Assembly (NCBI GenBank): GCA_002482415.1
Contig: DLFY01000075.1
Location: forward strand, 1 to 6,330
From: Phycisphaerales bacterium UBA7708
GTDB lineage: Bacteria; Planctomycetota; Phycisphaerae; Sedimentisphaerales; Anaerohalosphaeraceae
Length of the DNA stretch: 6,330 nt
Direction of reading: 5' to 3'
In this document: one piece after another, positions 1 to 4,770 of the stretch
Numbering within the stretch: position 1 is the stretch's first letter
How the letters are laid out: each line of letters starts with the position of its first letter
The notes under the pieces: generated by a model
Databases searched by the model: none
Told to the model about the DNA's origin: nothing
The model's input: only the letters and a program-made list of their open reading frames with translations
Program-made: the position numbers and the translations under genes

Positions 1-194
1 TGTTTGATCCTTATTCAGTTGATTCTATCAAAAATGTCATGATTAAGCTGTCGGAGAATCCCCAGCGAAGAAAAGAATTAAGACGTCTTGCCTCTGAACG
101 CGCTGCGGAATTATCATGGGATGCCTGCGGTGTTGCAGTATGGAAAGCAGCCATGAAAGCCAGGGATGTGTATTTAACCAGAAAGGGAAATTAA
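1..194 (+). CDS. C-terminal end of a probable GT4-family glycosyltransferase (5' truncated by window)
   Basis: The window opens inside a reading frame (codons from position 3) that encodes 63 visible residues and stops at TAA 192-194. The visible part reads FDPYSVDSIKNVMIKLSENP, then a basic helix RRKELRRLASERAAE, then LSWDACGVAVWKAAM. This matches the typical tail of GT-B fold family 4 glycosyltransferases: a 'dp.d...la..i..ll.dp..r..l...a...a..fsW......' helix pair that closes the nucleotide-sugar domain. In that family the enzyme acts at the cytoplasmic face of the membrane and adds a sugar to a lipid-linked glycan. Donor and acceptor specificity cannot be judged because the catalytic E-x7-E region lies upstream. 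The next gene starts 2 nt after this stop, so the two are probably co-transcribed. The frame is convincing; the GT4 assignment rests on the short tail and its context. Confidence 0.7.
   Translation, partial: FDPYSVDSIKNVMIKLSENPQRRKELRRLASERAAELSWDACGVAVWKAAMKARDVYLTRKGN
183..188 (+). promoter_or_regulatory. Ribosome binding site AAGGGA setting the start of the LegB-like gene
   Basis: AAGGGA lies 8 nt before ATG 197. The frame stays open upstream to an ATG at 116, but that would overlap the glycosyltransferase by about 80 nt and add 27 residues ahead of the Rossmann strand. This site therefore supports the start at 197. Confidence 0.65.
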
Positions 195-196
195 TA

Positions 197-1189
197 ATGC
201 TGTGTCAGAATAAAAAAATATTAGTCACCGGCGCCGGCGGTTTTATTGGATCACATTTGGTGGAAGCCCTGCTGGAACGCGGAGCAAATGTCCGGGCATT
301 TGTGCGTTATAATGGCCGTAACGATTGGGGAATGCTGTCCGATCTTCCGGTGGAATCACAAAAAAGTCTGGATGTGATTTCCGGCGACATCCGTGATCCC
401 TTCTTTGTCCGTAAGGCCGTGCAAGGCTGTGACGCGGTGTTTCATCTGGCGGCTTTAATTGGAATTCCATACAGCTATGTAGCGCCTTGTGATTATGTAG
501 CTGTGAACATTCAAGGTACGGTGAATATATTACAGGCTTGTCGGGATGAACAAACCCCGCGCCTGGTACACACATCGACCAGTGAAACCTATGGAACGGC
601 CCTGTATGTTCCGATTGATGAAAAACACCCCATGCAGGGGCAATCCCCTTATTCGGCAAGCAAGATCGGGGCTGATAAAATGGCTGAGTCATATTATAAC
701 AGCTTTGGGCTTCCGGTCGTAATTGTCCGGCCTTTTAATACTTTTGGGCCTCGTCAGTCAGCCCGAGCCTTCATACCCACAGTGATTACCCAGGCCCTGA
801 CCAGGGATAAAATCGTGATGGGATCGCTCGAACCAGTTCGTGATATGACCTTTGTTAAGGATACGGCTGAGGGTTTTATTACCGTGGGATTATGCGATGA
901 GGCTATTGGCCAGACAGTAAACCTTGGTGTTGGTGGCGGCCAGACCGTCGGGGAAATGGCTAAGCTGATATTAAAACTGGCTGGAAAACCGGACATGCCG
1001 ATTATCCAGGACACACAGCGAATCCGGCCCTCCAAAAGTGAAGTTATGCGGTTGATCAGCGATAACAGCAAAGCCCGAACGGTATGCGGTTGGCAGCCCA
1101 AGTACAGTCTCGAAGAGGGATTAAAGCAGACCCTTGAATGGATACGCCATAATACGAATAAATATCGTCCGGATCAATATGTAATATAA
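197..1189 (+). CDS. LegB-like NAD(P)-dependent sugar-nucleotide 4,6-dehydratase (extended SDR)
   Basis: This 330-residue extended short-chain dehydrogenase probably oxidises C4 and removes water across C5-C6 of an NDP-sugar, giving a 4-keto-6-deoxy intermediate in the cytoplasm. The cofactor loop TGAGGFIG is at residues 11-18. The dehydratase signature TSE is at 128-130 (HTSTSETYG), where the acidic residue marks a dehydratase rather than a simple epimerase. The YxxxK pair is Y152/K156 (PYSASK). RPFNTFGPRQSAR (178-190) and RDMTFVKDTAEGF (215-227) are very like Campylobacter LegB, the GDP-GlcNAc 4,6-dehydratase of legionaminic acid synthesis, as I recall that protein. The 21-nt gap to a nucleotidyltransferase fits such a pathway. 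No legionaminic synthase, aminotransferase or CMP-transferase is visible, so the substrate is uncertain. Family is near certain, LegB-like subgroup likely, exact substrate inferred. Confidence 0.88.
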   Translation: MLCQNKKILVTGAGGFIGSHLVEALLERGANVRAFVRYNGRNDWGMLSDLPVESQKSLDVISGDIRDPFFVRKAVQGCDAVFHLAALIGIPYSYVAPCDYVAVNIQGTVNILQACRDEQTPRLVHTSTSETYGTALYVPIDEKHPMQGQSPYSASKIGADKMAESYYNSFGLPVVIVRPFNTFGPRQSARAFIPTVITQALTRDKIVMGSLEPVRDMTFVKDTAEGFITVGLCDEAIGQTVNLGVGGGQTVGEMAKLILKLAGKPDMPIIQDTQRIRPSKSEVMRLISDNSKARTVCGWQPKYSLEEGLKQTLEWIRHNTNKYRPDQYVI

Positions 1190-1199
1190 TCATGCAGAA

Positions 1200-1204
1200 A
1201 AGGA
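1200..1204 (+). promoter_or_regulatory. Ribosome binding site AAGGA for the nucleotidyltransferase gene
   Basis: AAGGA sits 6 nt before ATG 1211, inside the 21-nt gap after the dehydratase gene. It fixes the start and leaves no room for a separate promoter, so the two genes are probably one transcript. Confidence 0.6.
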
Positions 1205-1210
1205 CGTAAT

Positions 1211-1942
1211 ATGGATCTAAAAATTGAAGATATTCGCGTTGTAATTCTGGCCGGCGGTAAAGGGGCTCGATTAAAACCGTATACAACGGTATTTCCAAAG
1301 CCTTTGATGCCGATTGGAGAAATGCCGATTCTGGAGGTGGTACTGCGGCAGTTGAGGTCTTTTGGATTTAAAAAAATTACATTATCGGTGAATCATCTGG
1401 CGGATTTAATTCAGACTTTTTTCAGGAATGGTGAGTCGCTGGGTCTTGAAATCAGCTATTGTATGGAAGATAAGCCTCTCGGTACGGCCGGGTCCATTTC
1501 TCTGGTGGAGAATCTGACAGATTATTTTCTGGTGATGAACGGGGACTTGCTGACGACCTTGAATTACAGGGACATGATGCTGCATCATATTCAGTCGCAG
1601 GCTGCGGCAACGATTGGTGTCTTTCCAAGGCATGTCAAAATTGATTTTGGTGTTTTGAAGATCAATGAACAGGGACGGCTGGTGGATTACATGGAAAAAC
1701 CGCAATATGAATATCTGGTCAGTATGGGGGTCAATGCTTTTCATATATCGGTCCTGGAATTTATTCCACATGGCCAATATCTGGATATCCCGACATTAAT
1801 GATGAATCTGACCAGGGCGGGCAGAGAAGTAATGACATTTCGTTCGGAATGCGAATGGCTGGATATCGGACGTCCTGATGATTATGAAAAAGCATCTGAA
1901 ATCTTTGAACAAAGCAGGCATCAATATTTGAGGGATATCTAA
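1211..1942 (+). CDS. Sugar-1-phosphate nucleotidyltransferase (guanylyltransferase-like)
   Basis: This 243-residue single-domain protein joins a sugar 1-phosphate to an NTP, releasing pyrophosphate and forming the activated NDP-sugar in the cytoplasm. The signature LAGGKGARLKPYT is at residues 13-25, followed by FPKPLMPI with K30. EDKPLGTAGS (86-95) shapes the sugar pocket, NGD (110-112) carries the metal-binding aspartate, and WLDIGRPDDY (216-225) is the usual closing motif. Length and the missing C-terminal beta-helix resemble heptose-1-phosphate and GlcN-1-phosphate guanylyltransferases (HddC, PtmE types) rather than GlmU. PtmE proteins normally carry N-terminal CBS domains, which are absent here. 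The stop codon overlaps the next ATG by one base. The enzyme class is secure. GTP as the nucleotide is inferred from the neighbouring LegB-like and Rmd-like genes. Confidence 0.88.
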   Translation: MDLKIEDIRVVILAGGKGARLKPYTTVFPKPLMPIGEMPILEVVLRQLRSFGFKKITLSVNHLADLIQTFFRNGESLGLEISYCMEDKPLGTAGSISLVENLTDYFLVMNGDLLTTLNYRDMMLHHIQSQAAATIGVFPRHVKIDFGVLKINEQGRLVDYMEKPQYEYLVSMGVNAFHISVLEFIPHGQYLDIPTLMMNLTRAGREVMTFRSECEWLDIGRPDDYEKASEIFEQSRHQYLRDI

Positions 1943-2862
1943 TGCCGAAAACGGTATTGATCACCGGAGCCGCTGGGTTTGCGGGCTGCAATCTCTGTCG
2001 CTGCCTGAATTCCATTGATCCGCAGTTGAATCTTGTCGGTGTTGATATCGTACCGAATTATGATCTGCCATGTCATAGTTTCCATGTTGCTGACATTTCA
2101 GATCATGACAAAACAAGAGAATTAATCGCTCGGGCAAGCCCTGACTGTATCATTCATTTAAGCGGGACATTTGGGACGGGCAGCGCCCAGGATATCTACA
2201 GGACAAATATTCTCTCGTCAACCGCGATTCTTGAAGCCATGCGAGAATTGATACCAACTGCAATATTCATTTCAGCAGGTTCGGCTGCGGAATATGGAAA
2301 GGTTAAAAATAGCGATCTTCCCATCATGGAGTCAGCCGCCTGCAATCCGGTAACACCTTATGGAATGAGTAAGCACATAGCCACCCAAATCGCATTATAT
2401 TATCACCGGGTGCATAATTTATGCACGATGGTAATCAGACCCTTTCAGTTGATTGGAAAAGGTGTGACGGACCGACTCGCCCCGGGAGCATTTGCGAAAC
2501 GTCTTTTAGAAGCAAAACACGCAGGAAAGAATGAGATTCAGGTCGGTAATCTGAACAGTTGTCGGGATTTTCTGGATGTTCGCGACGCGGTGAAGGCAAT
2601 ATGGCTGCTTTGCCAGAATCCCAAAGGTGGTGAGATATTTAATTTATGCAGCGGAATACCGGTCAAAATCGGTGATCTGCTCGATTTAATGCAGGATGTC
2701 CTCGACACGCACATTAAGCCCGTAACAGAACAATCCTATCTGCGAGGAAATGCAGATGTGGACATTGTTTACGGTAGTTGTGAAAAGCTTCAAAATTATT
2801 GTGGATGGAAATCTGAGATTACATTAAAGGAGTCTGTGGAATCAATGTTTCGGACTCTTTAG
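1942..2862 (+). CDS. Rmd-like NDP-4-keto-6-deoxysugar reductase (extended SDR)
   Basis: This 306-residue extended SDR resembles GDP-4-keto-6-deoxymannose reductase (Rmd), which reduces the C4 ketone made by a 4,6-dehydratase. The Rossmann loop TGAAGFAG is at residues 8-15, with an aspartate after the second strand (GVDI, D35). The active site is SAGSAAEYG (111-119) and PYGMSK with Y140/K144. RPFQLIGKG (166-174) and the diagnostic VGNL...RDFLDVRDA (201-216) place it near the Rmd group, as does FNLCSG (233-238). The start overlaps the previous stop by one base (TAATG), with GAGGGA 6 nt upstream, so translation is probably coupled to the nucleotidyltransferase. With the two genes before it, it would complete synthesis of a 6-deoxy NDP-sugar. 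Specificity is inferred; another epimerase-like activity is possible. Confidence 0.82.
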   Translation: MPKTVLITGAAGFAGCNLCRCLNSIDPQLNLVGVDIVPNYDLPCHSFHVADISDHDKTRELIARASPDCIIHLSGTFGTGSAQDIYRTNILSSTAILEAMRELIPTAIFISAGSAAEYGKVKNSDLPIMESAACNPVTPYGMSKHIATQIALYYHRVHNLCTMVIRPFQLIGKGVTDRLAPGAFAKRLLEAKHAGKNEIQVGNLNSCRDFLDVRDAVKAIWLLCQNPKGGEIFNLCSGIPVKIGDLLDLMQDVLDTHIKPVTEQSYLRGNADVDIVYGSCEKLQNYCGWKSEITLKESVESMFRTL

Positions 2863-2916
2863 TTTGGTGATATAGCTCTGATTATTGTGTTACAGAAAAA
2901 GCAAAACGCAAGACAT

Positions 2917-2923
2917 GGAAAGA
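2917..2923 (+). promoter_or_regulatory. Ribosome binding site GGAAAGA favouring the capE start at 2933
   Basis: GGAAAGA lies 9 nt before ATG 2933. The frame is also open from a TTG at 2885 and an ATG at 2915, but neither has a purine-rich site at a good distance, and both would add residues ahead of the normal N-terminus of this family. Confidence 0.5.
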
Positions 2924-2932
2924 AAACGTGAT

Positions 2933-3994
2933 ATGAACATCCAAAAAATGTCAGGCAAAACAATTCTCGTTACCGGCGGCACGGGCTCGTTCGGCAAGGC
3001 GATGGTTAATCGGCTTTTGCAGACCAGGGTCAAAGAAATCCGCATTTTCAGCCGCGATGAACTCAAGCAGGAACTGATGCGGATTGACTACTCCAATCCC
3101 CGTCTGAATTTCTATATCGGCGATGTCCGCGACCGCAGCAGCGTCGATAATGTGATGAAAGGGGTCGATTATGTCTTTCATGCCGCGGCATTAAAGCAGG
3201 TTCCCTCCTGTGAGTTCTTTCCCATGCAGGCGGTCATGACCAATATCATCGGCGGCCATAACGTCATCGAGTCGGCCATCGCCCATAAAGTCAAGGGCCT
3301 CGTCTGTCTCAGCACCGATAAGGCCGTCTATCCGATTAACGCCATGGGCATGACCAAGTCCCTGATGGAAAAAGTCGCTCAGGCCGCAGGCCGCACCGGC
3401 AGCTCCGGCAGCACGGTCGTCTCCTGCGTCCGTTATGGCAACGTAATGTGTTCCCGCGGCTCGGTTATCCCCTTGTTTATCGACCAGATCAAAAAGGGCA
3501 AGCCCCTGACCATCACCGTCCCGGAAATGACCCGCTTCCTGCTGCCGTTGCGATATTCGGTGGACCTCGTGCTGTTTGCCTTCACGCACGCCCGACCCGG
3601 CGATATCTTTGTCAAAAAAGCCCCCGCCTGCACGGTCCAGGACCTGGCTCAGGCCTTGATCAACCTGTTCAAGTCGGATGTGCCGATAAAGGTCATCGGC
3701 ATTCGCCACGGTGAAAAACTCTATGAAACGCTGGTCACCAAAGAAGAAATGGTCCGTGCCGACGACATGGGAGATTACTATCGAATCTCCCTCGACGACC
3801 GCAATCTGAATTACGCCATTTACTTCACCAAGGGCGATAAGAAGGAAATGCGGTTGGAAGATTATCACTCGCATAACACCGAGCAGTTGAATATCAAACA
3901 GGTCGAAGACCTGCTGCTGACGCTTCCCGAAGTCCAGGCGGAATTAAAAGATTGGAAACCGGTCAAAACAGAGCCAAAGAAATCTAAGCGCTAA
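2933..3994 (+). CDS. capE: UDP-GlcNAc 4,6-dehydratase/5-epimerase, first enzyme of UDP-L-FucNAc synthesis (CapE/WbjB/FnlA)
   Basis: This 353-residue enzyme converts UDP-GlcNAc to a 4-keto-6-deoxy-L-talose-type intermediate, the first step to UDP-N-acetyl-L-fucosamine, in the cytoplasm. The cofactor loop TGGTGSFG is at residues 14-21, with FSRDELKQ (39-46) and FHAAALKQVP (82-91) typical of the FlaA1/CapD group. The active-site block STDKAVYPINAMGMTK (127-142) has methionine 138 where the SDR catalytic tyrosine normally sits, with K130 and K142 kept. That substitution marks the CapE/WbjB branch and separates it from PseB/FlaA1. RYGNVMCSRGSVIP follows, then the family's C-terminal part (RHGEKLYETLV, DDYYRI-like). 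Start 2933 is chosen by its ribosome site. The last codons (from TCT 3983) coincide with an inverted copy of the intergenic repeat, so the natural C-terminus may have been altered. CapF and CapG homologues follow after an inserted gene. Confidence 0.93.
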   Translation: MNIQKMSGKTILVTGGTGSFGKAMVNRLLQTRVKEIRIFSRDELKQELMRIDYSNPRLNFYIGDVRDRSSVDNVMKGVDYVFHAAALKQVPSCEFFPMQAVMTNIIGGHNVIESAIAHKVKGLVCLSTDKAVYPINAMGMTKSLMEKVAQAAGRTGSSGSTVVSCVRYGNVMCSRGSVIPLFIDQIKKGKPLTITVPEMTRFLLPLRYSVDLVLFAFTHARPGDIFVKKAPACTVQDLAQALINLFKSDVPIKVIGIRHGEKLYETLVTKEEMVRADDMGDYYRISLDDRNLNYAIYFTKGDKKEMRLEDYHSHNTEQLNIKQVEDLLLTLPEVQAELKDWKPVKTEPKKSKR

Positions 3995-4021
3995 AGCCGT
4001 AAATGTCGCAACGGTCGCAAA
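3983..4021 (-). repeat. Nonanucleotide-based repeat, inverted copy 1 (39 nt), overlapping the end of capE
   Basis: On the minus strand this reads as four 9-nt units with cores TTGCGAC, TTGCGAC, TTACGGC and TAGCGCT. On the plus strand the units CGCTAAAGC, CGTAAATGT, CGCAACGGT and CGCAAAAGT start every 9 nt at 3989, 3998, 4007 and 4016. The copy starts at the Ser-Lys-Arg-stop codons of capE (TCT AAG CGC TAA), so the coding end lies inside the repeat. Confidence 0.75.
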
Positions 4022-4022
4022 A

Positions 4023-4050
4023 GTTATAAGCAGTGAATTCGATATATAAC
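4023..4050. repeat. Short perfect inverted repeat GTTATA...TATAAC between opposed repeat copies
   Basis: GTTATA at 4023-4028 and TATAAC at 4045-4050 are perfect reverse complements around a 16-nt loop. They lie just inside inverted copy 1 and direct copy 2, so they extend the imperfect palindrome those copies form. No T-run follows, so it is not called a terminator. Confidence 0.55.
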
Positions 4051-4053
4051 TCT

Positions 4054-4083
4054 ATAGCGTCTTTTGCTTCTCTTGCGTCAAAA
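4054..4083 (+). repeat. Nonanucleotide-based repeat, direct copy 2 (30 nt, three units)
   Basis: Three 9-nt-spaced cores are seen: TAGCGTC at 4055, TTGCTTC at 4064 and TTGCGTC at 4073, followed by AAAA. It is exactly one 9-nt unit shorter than the 39-nt copies, with the same entry and the same A-run exit. Confidence 0.8.
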
Positions 4084-4090
4084 ACTAACG

Positions 4091-4129
4091 TTTGTGCCCC
4101 TTGCATCTATAGCGCCCGTAGCGTCAAAA
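4091..4129 (+). repeat. Nonanucleotide-based repeat, direct copy 3 (39 nt)
   Basis: Cores TTGTGCC (4092), TTGCATC (4101), TAGCGCC (4110) and TAGCGTC (4119) are spaced by 9 nt and end in AAAA. By hand alignment without gaps, 29 of 39 positions match the copy at 4688-4726. Confidence 0.8.
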
Positions 4130-4132
4130 AAA

Positions 4133-4171
4133 TATTAACGCAAAAGCCGCCAGCGGCGCAAAAGTCGCAAA
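4133..4171 (-). repeat. Nonanucleotide-based repeat, inverted copy 4 (39 nt)
   Basis: On the minus strand four units with cores TTGCGAC, TTGCGCC, TGGCGGC and TTGCGTT end in AATA, in the same phase as the direct copies. On the plus strand CGC-type units start at 4139, 4148, 4157 and 4166. It includes a 5-bp perfect stem GCCGC/GCGGC at 4146-4157. It faces the direct copy at 4212-4250 across an AT-rich 40-nt spacer, forming a large imperfect palindrome. Confidence 0.75.
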
Positions 4172-4211
4172 TAATACAGTAGTTAAATTGGGTAAATATA
4201 ATTAAAAACCT

Positions 4212-4250
4212 TTAGCGTCCCTTGCCTCTTTTGCGTCTATAGCGTTAAAA
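4212..4250 (+). repeat. Nonanucleotide-based repeat, direct copy 5 (39 nt), just upstream of the GxxExxY gene
   Basis: Cores TAGCGTC (4213), TTGCCTC (4222), TTGCGTC (4231) and TAGCGTT (4240) are spaced by exactly 9 nt and end in AAAA. It matches the copy at 4688-4726 at 33 of 39 positions without gaps, so the GxxExxY gene lies between two near-identical direct repeats 476 bp apart. Confidence 0.88.
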
Positions 4251-4266
4251 CCTTGGCGTCAAAACA

Positions 4267-4653
4267 ATGACAGAAAACCAGCTCAGCCGCATAATTTATG
4301 AGTGTGCTATTGAAGTACATCGCACGTTGGGCGGCCCTGGTCTCCTGGAAAGTGTTTATGAAGAAGCATTAGCATGGGAGCTGTCGAATAAAGGTCTGAC
4401 GGTGCAGCGTCAATTGCTGTTGCCAATCCCGTACAAAGGACAGACTTTGGCCTCTCCACTCAAGATTGATTTGCTCGTGAATGAGAAGGTGATTGTAGAA
4501 TGCAAGGCGGCAGTAAAATACAATGAGATATTTGAGGCACAGACCCTGACTTATCTTCGTTTAACCGGTTTAAAGTTAGGATTGGTAATTAATTTTGGCG
4601 AAAAGCGGGTCAAGGATGGAATCCATCGTGTAGTCAATGGATTGGAAGAATAA
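4267..4653 (+). CDS. GxxExxY family protein, predicted PD-(D/E)XK nuclease-fold protein of unknown function
   Basis: This 128-residue protein has the family-naming motif at residues 25-31 (GLLESVY), after an N-terminal helix containing ECAIEVHRTLG. A nuclease-like core follows: KIDLLVNEKVIVECKA puts D68 and E78-x-K80 in the D...ExK pattern of PD-(D/E)XK enzymes, then AQTLTYLRL (91-99) and LGLVINFGEKRVKDGI (104-119). Length is normal for the family (TIGR04256, PF13366 fold group), and it looks intact. Its biological role is not established. No signal peptide or membrane segment is seen. It has no evident Shine-Dalgarno site, unlike its neighbours, and its upstream DNA is the repeat array. It separates capE from capF, which are adjacent in known UDP-FucNAc clusters, so it is probably an insertion, not a pathway enzyme. 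Family call is firm; nuclease activity is inferred. Confidence 0.92.
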   Translation: MTENQLSRIIYECAIEVHRTLGGPGLLESVYEEALAWELSNKGLTVQRQLLLPIPYKGQTLASPLKIDLLVNEKVIVECKAAVKYNEIFEAQTLTYLRLTGLKLGLVINFGEKRVKDGIHRVVNGLEE

Positions 4654-4687
4654 CGTAACGAAAATTAAATTTTGCATATATAAGCCG

Positions 4688-4726
4688 TTAGCGTCTCTTG
4701 CTCCTATAGCGTCTTTAGCGTTAAAA
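4688..4726 (+). repeat. Nonanucleotide-based repeat, direct copy 6 (39 nt), just downstream of the GxxExxY gene
   Basis: Cores TAGCGTC (4689), TTGCTCC (4698), TAGCGTC (4707) and TAGCGTT (4716) are spaced by 9 nt and end in AAAA. It is the partner of the copy at 4212-4250 (33 of 39 identical). Between the GxxExxY stop and this copy are 34 nt of AT-rich DNA with a small palindrome AAAATT-A-AATTTT (4661-4673). Confidence 0.88.
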
Positions 4727-4734
4727 TAAAAATG

Positions 4735-4755
4735 TTAGCGCCCCTTGCGTTAAAA
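4735..4755 (+). repeat. Nonanucleotide-based repeat, direct copy 7 (21 nt, two units), abutting capF
   Basis: Cores TAGCGCC (4736) and TTGCGTT (4745) are 9 nt apart and end in AAAA. It is two 9-nt units shorter than the full copies. It lies within the open capF frame and supplies part of two in-frame upstream ATG codons (4732 and 4756). Confidence 0.75.
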
Positions 4756-4761
4756 ATGATT

Positions 4762-4766
4762 GGAGA
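4762..4766 (+). promoter_or_regulatory. Ribosome binding site GGAGA fixing the capF start
   Basis: GGAGA lies 4 nt before ATG 4771, the only good site here. In-frame ATG codons at 4732 and 4756 fall in or next to repeat DNA and lack such a site, so they are not chosen. Confidence 0.7.
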
Positions 4767-4770
4767 TAAA

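Larger units (their letters stand above)
3995..4266. other. 272-nt repeat-filled gap between capE and the GxxExxY gene
   Basis: This gap holds most of inverted copy 1, direct copies at 4054-4083 and 4091-4129, an inverted copy at 4133-4171 and a direct copy at 4212-4250. AT-rich spacers of 32, 7, 3 and 40 nt separate them. I see no tRNA, no convincing promoter and no hairpin-plus-T-run terminator. All genes run the same way, so the gap is probably transcribed as part of the operon mRNA. Confidence 0.8.

Noticed and set aside
116..196. N-terminal extension of the LegB-like gene from ATG 116
   Set aside because: It would overlap the glycosyltransferase by about 80 nt in another frame, adds cysteine-rich residues not typical of the family, and ATG 197 has a good ribosome site.
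2863..2932. Promoter ahead of capE
   Set aside because: Some TATA-like text is present, but I could not find a convincing -35/-10 pair at normal spacing.
3448..3714. 88-codon plus-strand frame inside capE
   Set aside because: It is an out-of-frame shadow of the conserved CapE sequence.
3191..3874. 227-codon open frame on the minus strand inside capE
   Set aside because: The sense strand encodes a clear CapE with conserved motifs across this whole stretch. The antisense frame is a by-product of C/G-rich third positions and has no recognisable domain.
4146..4157. Rho-independent terminator at GCCGC/GCGGC
   Set aside because: The stem is only 5 bp with a 2-nt loop and no T-run follows. It falls inside a repeat copy and is explained by it.
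3989..4260. CRISPR array
   Set aside because: The repeats have no unique spacers of constant 25-40 nt length, the unit is 9 nt, copies occur in both orientations, and no cas gene is present.
4133..4653. Classical insertion sequence with transposase
   Set aside because: The only gene is GxxExxY, which lacks transposase motifs. No short target-site duplication or standard terminal inverted repeats are evident.
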